Origin: Brugia malayi
Lineage: Eukaryota; Nematoda; Chromadorea; Rhabditida; Onchocercidae
Length of the DNA: 64,000 nt
Assembly (NCBI RefSeq): GCF_000002995.4
Contig: NW_025062479.1
Location: 3,307,721-3,371,720 of the forward strand
Reading direction: 5' to 3'
A model generated the notes under the pieces. The model did not search any database, was not told the origin of the DNA, and worked only from the letters and a program-made list of their open reading frames with translations. Positions within the stretch are counted from its first letter, which is position 1. Every line of letters begins with the position of its first letter. Made by a program: the position numbers and the translations under genes. Positions 59,246 through 64,000 of the stretch are shown piece by piece.

Positions 59246-62200
59246 CTGTAAATTTTTCACAGAAGTTTGAAAAATGCATTTAACAAATTTAAAGCATTCA
59301 AAAGTTGGAAAACAGTTCGAAGATCATCGAACAAATAATTCGCACCATATTAAAGGTAAAAATTATTGGTAAACTTAAACAGTCCTAAGAGAGATCACAG
59401 AACAAGTACTAATAAGGTAAAACATAACTTATTCCTAATATAATCTTGTAAACAAATTAGTGAGCACAATACAACATGAAAATAAAATTATGCGATGATA
59501 ATGTGAGTTCTATGCATGAAGCCCCTTCTTAAAAAGAAATTAGTTACAAAATTTCTGCCTAGCAACAAACTTAGCAAAACTTCGGATTAACTTTTTTATG
59601 GCGACATCCGAGCTATTACAAAGACCTTAAAATGATAAGGCAGAAACATCAATTTCTGACAACACAGTATAAGCACTGAGGTTACCCGAACTCAATCTAC
59701 CAACCTGCTACATGTCCCTCCGATGTTCACAAATCACTCCGAACCATCTACCGACTTGCTGATATACTGCCAATGCTAAATTATAATGAACAGATCAACT
59801 GAATTTCTTGTTCCCTTCAGAAACATGGCAGTAAGGGGATTAAGTAATAAATCCTGGTAAGCTACCGACTCACCCTACATCTGATAATACCATCATTAGC
59901 AGTACTGTCCTACCGATTTTGAAAAGGTGAAGGTAGACTTGCCCAAGCATAACACCAACTACAAATTATTACTGGAGCAAAGCAACAATGCTGACAGGAG
60001 TGAACAGTGCAACGAACAACAACTTTTCTACGATGTTATAGGATAATAAAGAGAGGTAGACCATAGTTGGACCAGAGTTTAAGTTAGGGTTAGAGTTGGA
60101 GTTACATCTAAAGAATGATAGGCAGGAGGAGCAATTAGCAGCAACCGGTGTAGTGATGGCATGTGAGATGAGTCTGGAGGCCGCGAGGAGATGGATACAT
60201 GAGGCAACCAAAACAAAATATGATATTTTGGAATGGGAGAAGCTGCGTGAGAAAGGAAACGGGTCGTTAAATGGAAGGGTGTGGGAATTCTCACGACAAG
60301 AGATGAGAAACTAGAGCCCTCACCAATTCTATAAAATAACCGGTTATTTGGACTGTGTAACCTCACCACGTCTTCCTTCCCTTCCTTGCCCTATTCTCTT
60401 TCATCTCAACAGTACTTTATCAGTTATCTATCAGTGGCTTCATACATTACAAAATAAAATCACAATAGTATAACATGATTAAAACTGTAGTGAAAATGCG
60501 AATTTCATTTTCTCATACTAGTTGGTTAAGAGCATACTGTTCGCAATGCTGTTATCTTTCACATTCATCCGATCAAAATAACTGGTGCAACGGAAAGTTT
60601 TATGACCTGACCTCACTAATCACTTCCTACTTCTCTTCAACTTACCATCATGAACTAACACATCCTTTATTCCCCTAACCCTTTGTTCAAACTTTTTCCT
60701 GCTTCCACTTCTTAGAGAAGTGACAAGATTGTTTAATTCTAATACACGGCTTATCGCCAAAACTTTATTGTCACCAAAATTATATTGACTGACTAGGAAG
60801 ATTGATAAAGACAAAGAGATGAGCATGACAACGAATTCACGAACTTTTTTAAACATAGCAGCATTAAACCGCTAATGAAGCAAAAACTAGACTTTTTGTA
60901 AGCTGGCTCAAGAATTTTCCGATTCATATTGCTTAAAAGACAAAAGGAATGAAAGATCGAAATGGCTTCAGCCAAAAGAAAAAGAATAACTTTCATTTCA
61001 GGACTGGACAGGAACTCTGCACTACTGTGTAGAACATCTGTAAAAGAGGCGCAACGTGCTGTGAGAAACGAAAATGATGCTTTAAACGTTTTCACAAAAT
61101 GCGTTTTCCCATCATGAGAATTCTAACGTTTTACTAAAGTTTATGTGATATCTCCTCGTAGTTGCCCGATTTTTCACATAACTTTTTTCTCCATTTTATC
61201 TCAACTTAAATTTTGTTTGCTCATTTCTTTATCTATACAAGTGTCGTACGCGAACAGAAGAAAAAAAAAGAAACTATTTCTTTTCACTAATAAATTTCCT
61301 CGGCAATGATACCCAATAAAGACAAAGGCACCTATCATCTGCGAATTTTCTCGTTCGAGGTTGAAGCAGCAAATAATTTCATCTCCCCTATTAAATAGGT
61401 CAGTTTCAAAAAAACAAAAATGATTATAGAACTAAGGATAGGGAATCTACTCATAATAAAAAACTGCTGAAGACATGTAAAAACATGCAATTTGTTGCAA
61501 AATAACAAGAATGTGCGACAACTAGATGTCCCGCCGTCCCTATTTGGTTATTACTTTGTTGGGACTTTATCATTGGCTCACGATTTCCACTGAATATGAA
61601 AGCACGCATATGAAATCCATACAAAAATTATCTAAAGGCATTTTCTTTCATAAATCATTTCAGAAAAACAGAAATAAATGCGTAAGAAAAAAACATAGTC
61701 CAATGGAAAAAAGAGGTTCAGAAATTATAATACCACACTTTATCCCTCTCAGTACTGCTCTCTATCCTTGCTCAAGTAATAATGCCTTGCCCAAGTATCA
61801 CAAGGCTGATTATTTCTAAAAGTTCAGTATGAAAATACGAATGATCGAAGTGCGAGATTTTAAATACTTACCAGTTCAATGCTTTCTTTGAAGGTGTAGT
61901 CTTGCACCGTATCTCAAATATCGAACGAAGCTCCAAAACACTTCAAAAACATCTCTTCCTGAATTTATAATATTTTACTCAAATAGCAAAGCCACATATG
62001 TATTTCACTTCATGATCCAAATATCTCGACAAACTTATAAACTCCAAACAGTTCGGAACTAATAGCGTCCTATTATTGCTTGAAAAATATGTTCCCAACA
62101 CTTTTTTCCACATTTCATCCTCTGCAGAAGTACACAAAAGATTTTTCCTTGGACTAATTCCAGTTTGAATCTAGGTTTCAGCATACTTTTCAGCTTATGA

Positions 62201-64000
62201 GTGACGAAATATGAACCTACGGAAAAGTAAATTAGTGACCGCTTTTAATGTCTTTCCAGTAGCTGCATTTAAAAGAAATGGACTCTCAGTAAAATAACCT
62301 ACAACAAATTTAACCATATTTCTAAAGGATCAAATACCAATGAAATAACTCAGAAGTTCGTTATACAGAATATTGCCTATGCTGCCATATACAACATACA
62401 GAAAGTTCGCTAAACAAAGTTGACTATAATTATCCATCATCATTACGTTTTTCAACACAAAGTTTGTGGAAGGAACCATATCTTCCAGAGCACTTAGTGT
62501 TTTCAAGATGAAAGTTACATAAAACATTATCATATATTATTTTGTGCTTGTTCTCCTCATCCTTTCCTATTAACTATATGTCACATTTAAAAATACAAAC
62601 ACGTGGAGTAAGCACTATCACAGGAATCTTCATTAATCCAATTGATATTTCTGGGTTATTCTTAGCAATCCAATTAAATTCATGAAAAATTATTTTGCCA
62701 AGAAAACAGAATACCCCAGAGCTACTTGTAAAACGCTGCTGGCTTTGTATTAAGTAACACCCCAGATAGATGGATTGAATTACTAGACGACGTCCGAGAT
62801 TGAATTTTAACATGCGGAACGAACGACATCAGTGTGCAACATGTTTTCCCAGAAAGTTGGGTAGATACCAAAACAATGACCGCAAATACATGGTTTATTG
62901 TTGTTATTTATTTTTGAACTTCTTTTCTACTTTTTCTACAAAAGAAATAGTGTGGATGAAGTGCTCCCATCTATCAAAGACTTGGACTGTTAGCAAAACG
63001 CAGTTATGTCATTAAATAAAAGTAAAATTATTCCCCCTCTCTTTCTCTTTGTCTTCCTTCACTATGGTGTAGTCGGATTTCTTTTTTCACAACTGTTCTT
63101 GAAGTTTCGCTTATCGCGAACGAGAAATTCTTCTTTTGCAAGTTTGACGTCCTTTTTTGTGACTTTCCTCTCGCTTATTCTAATTTTTAGATATCATCCA
63201 TATTTTCAATTTCAAAAATTGGCTCATCCGATAATCTTACTAGTTTATGTTAGCTCTTCGTTGATATCGTTGATCAGTTCATCAACTCAACGAGCCGAAA
63301 TCATTGTTTTCTAAAGTATTAGATCACTTTCTGCCATCCAAACAATGCGGAAATTTTTTTTATGACTGAGCTGAGATTATAATGCTAACAGTAATTCTTT
63401 GAAATATATCCTTGGAAAGAGATGGCGATGATGATGATGAGTTAAAACTAAATTCACTCTTATTATTGCACTCAAAATTTGAAGCTGACATTTTATTCTT
63501 ATTCATTATATGAGCAATGCTGAACATCTGAAAAATTAATTTATAAATTAAATAATCAGCAAAAATAAATCCATATCTTTCGTTATGGTTGATGGATTTT
63601 AGTTTATCAAAATGTTTTCTGAAACACTGTTGCGGAATTCATATAAAAATTAACTCATCAAATTTCATAATGTCTGAACTTATTAAGTAATAAAGAATGA
63701 TGAGAGGATGGCTGACACAATATTCCGCCTACGAATGAATCTTCCATTTTTGTTTCTCCTTTTCGATATTTAAGAGCGGGTAAACTGTGAACTCGGCTTG
63801 TCCAGTGTACACCCTGCAAACTTTTTATCACCTGTCGTGTTTTATTTTCTGTCACATAAGCAGCGACAATTTTCCATTAGTTTTCATAATCCAGATATAA
63901 ATGAATCAAAAAAAAAATGTAAATGTTTTTATTTTCAAATTCGAGCCTAAAGATATATAATCCTTTCATTATTTTAGATGCACAGTGGCAAAAAATACTT
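59246..64000. other. No supported gene; possible distal lag-1 promoter
   Basis: AT-rich with a GC-richer patch at about 60,050-60,320, which might be a first-exon or promoter region for the long lag-1 form. Overlapping open frames there, 60096-60314 (+) and 60079-60369 (-), have no splice or family support. A short (GAT)n tract sits near 63,423-63,440. The frames at 61526-61819, 62574-62813 and 63006-63314 look like chance frames. Confidence 0.5.

Noticed and set aside
60079..60369. Overlapping + and - frames in a GC-richer patch as a gene
   Set aside because: No exon borders, no motif, both strands equally open; more likely promoter or 5' UTR sequence.

Overview
This is nuclear DNA from a nematode, most likely a filarial worm (Brugia/Loa/Onchocerca type). 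It is AT-rich, with many short exons separated by small to medium introns that usually end in TTTTCAG. It encodes worm-specific or worm-like proteins: a cuticlin with a ZP domain, a body-wall-type muscle myosin and a LAG-1-like CSL factor. No prokaryotic operon, IS element, CRISPR array, rRNA or tRNA was seen. The genus is inferred from general character, not from a search.

Layout, left to right. (1) 2.36-5.45 kb, + strand: 3' exons of an unrecognised Ser/Arg-rich, coiled-coil protein whose 5' end was not found. (2) 7.26-10.52 kb, - strand: a complete 11-exon cuticlin-type ZP-domain gene of 419 codons. (3) 12.5-13.4 kb, + strand: a tentative chain of phase-compatible exons with no recognised family. 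(4) 14.35-18.28 kb, + strand: polynucleotide 5'-kinase/3'-phosphatase (PNKP), 9 exons, 411 aa. (5) 19.54-22.0 kb, + strand: an SLC35A-type nucleotide-sugar transporter, 7 exons, 385 aa. (6) 25.6-30.9 kb, + strand: a multi-exon Tudor-domain protein with a probable frame problem in its first Tudor unit. (7) 31.9-40.56 kb, - strand: a complete muscle myosin II heavy chain, 15 exons, 1957 aa. (8) 43.3-44.02 kb, + strand: a kish-B (TMEM167B) homologue, 73 aa. (9) 45.7-48.9 kb, + strand: a secreted protein with three PAN/apple-like domains and a Cys-rich tail. (10) 49.7-55.05 kb, - strand: the Notch-pathway DNA-binding factor CSL/LAG-1, 11 exons, 656 aa, plus four further same-strand exons at 56.96-59.25 kb. 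Those exons splice in phase into lag-1 exon 2 and suggest a longer isoform from an upstream promoter. The last 4.7 kb holds no gene I can support.

Exon joins were worked out by hand. They rest on GT/AG sites, codon-phase agreement across every junction and match to family patterns. For cuticlin, PNKP, SLC35A, myosin, kish-B, the PAN protein and lag-1 the phases close from start to stop codon without a break.

The genes are unrelated housekeeping, cuticle, muscle and signalling genes, and nothing suggests a shared operon. The most interesting points are a concentration of LAG-1 recognition motifs in and upstream of lag-1 (possible autoregulation), its alternative phase-matched first exons, an intron-retention switch that would remove the cuticlin membrane anchor, the Tudor-gene frame break, and a 109-codon same-strand open frame across the lag-1 stop. 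I found no clear evidence of a wholly new biological system.
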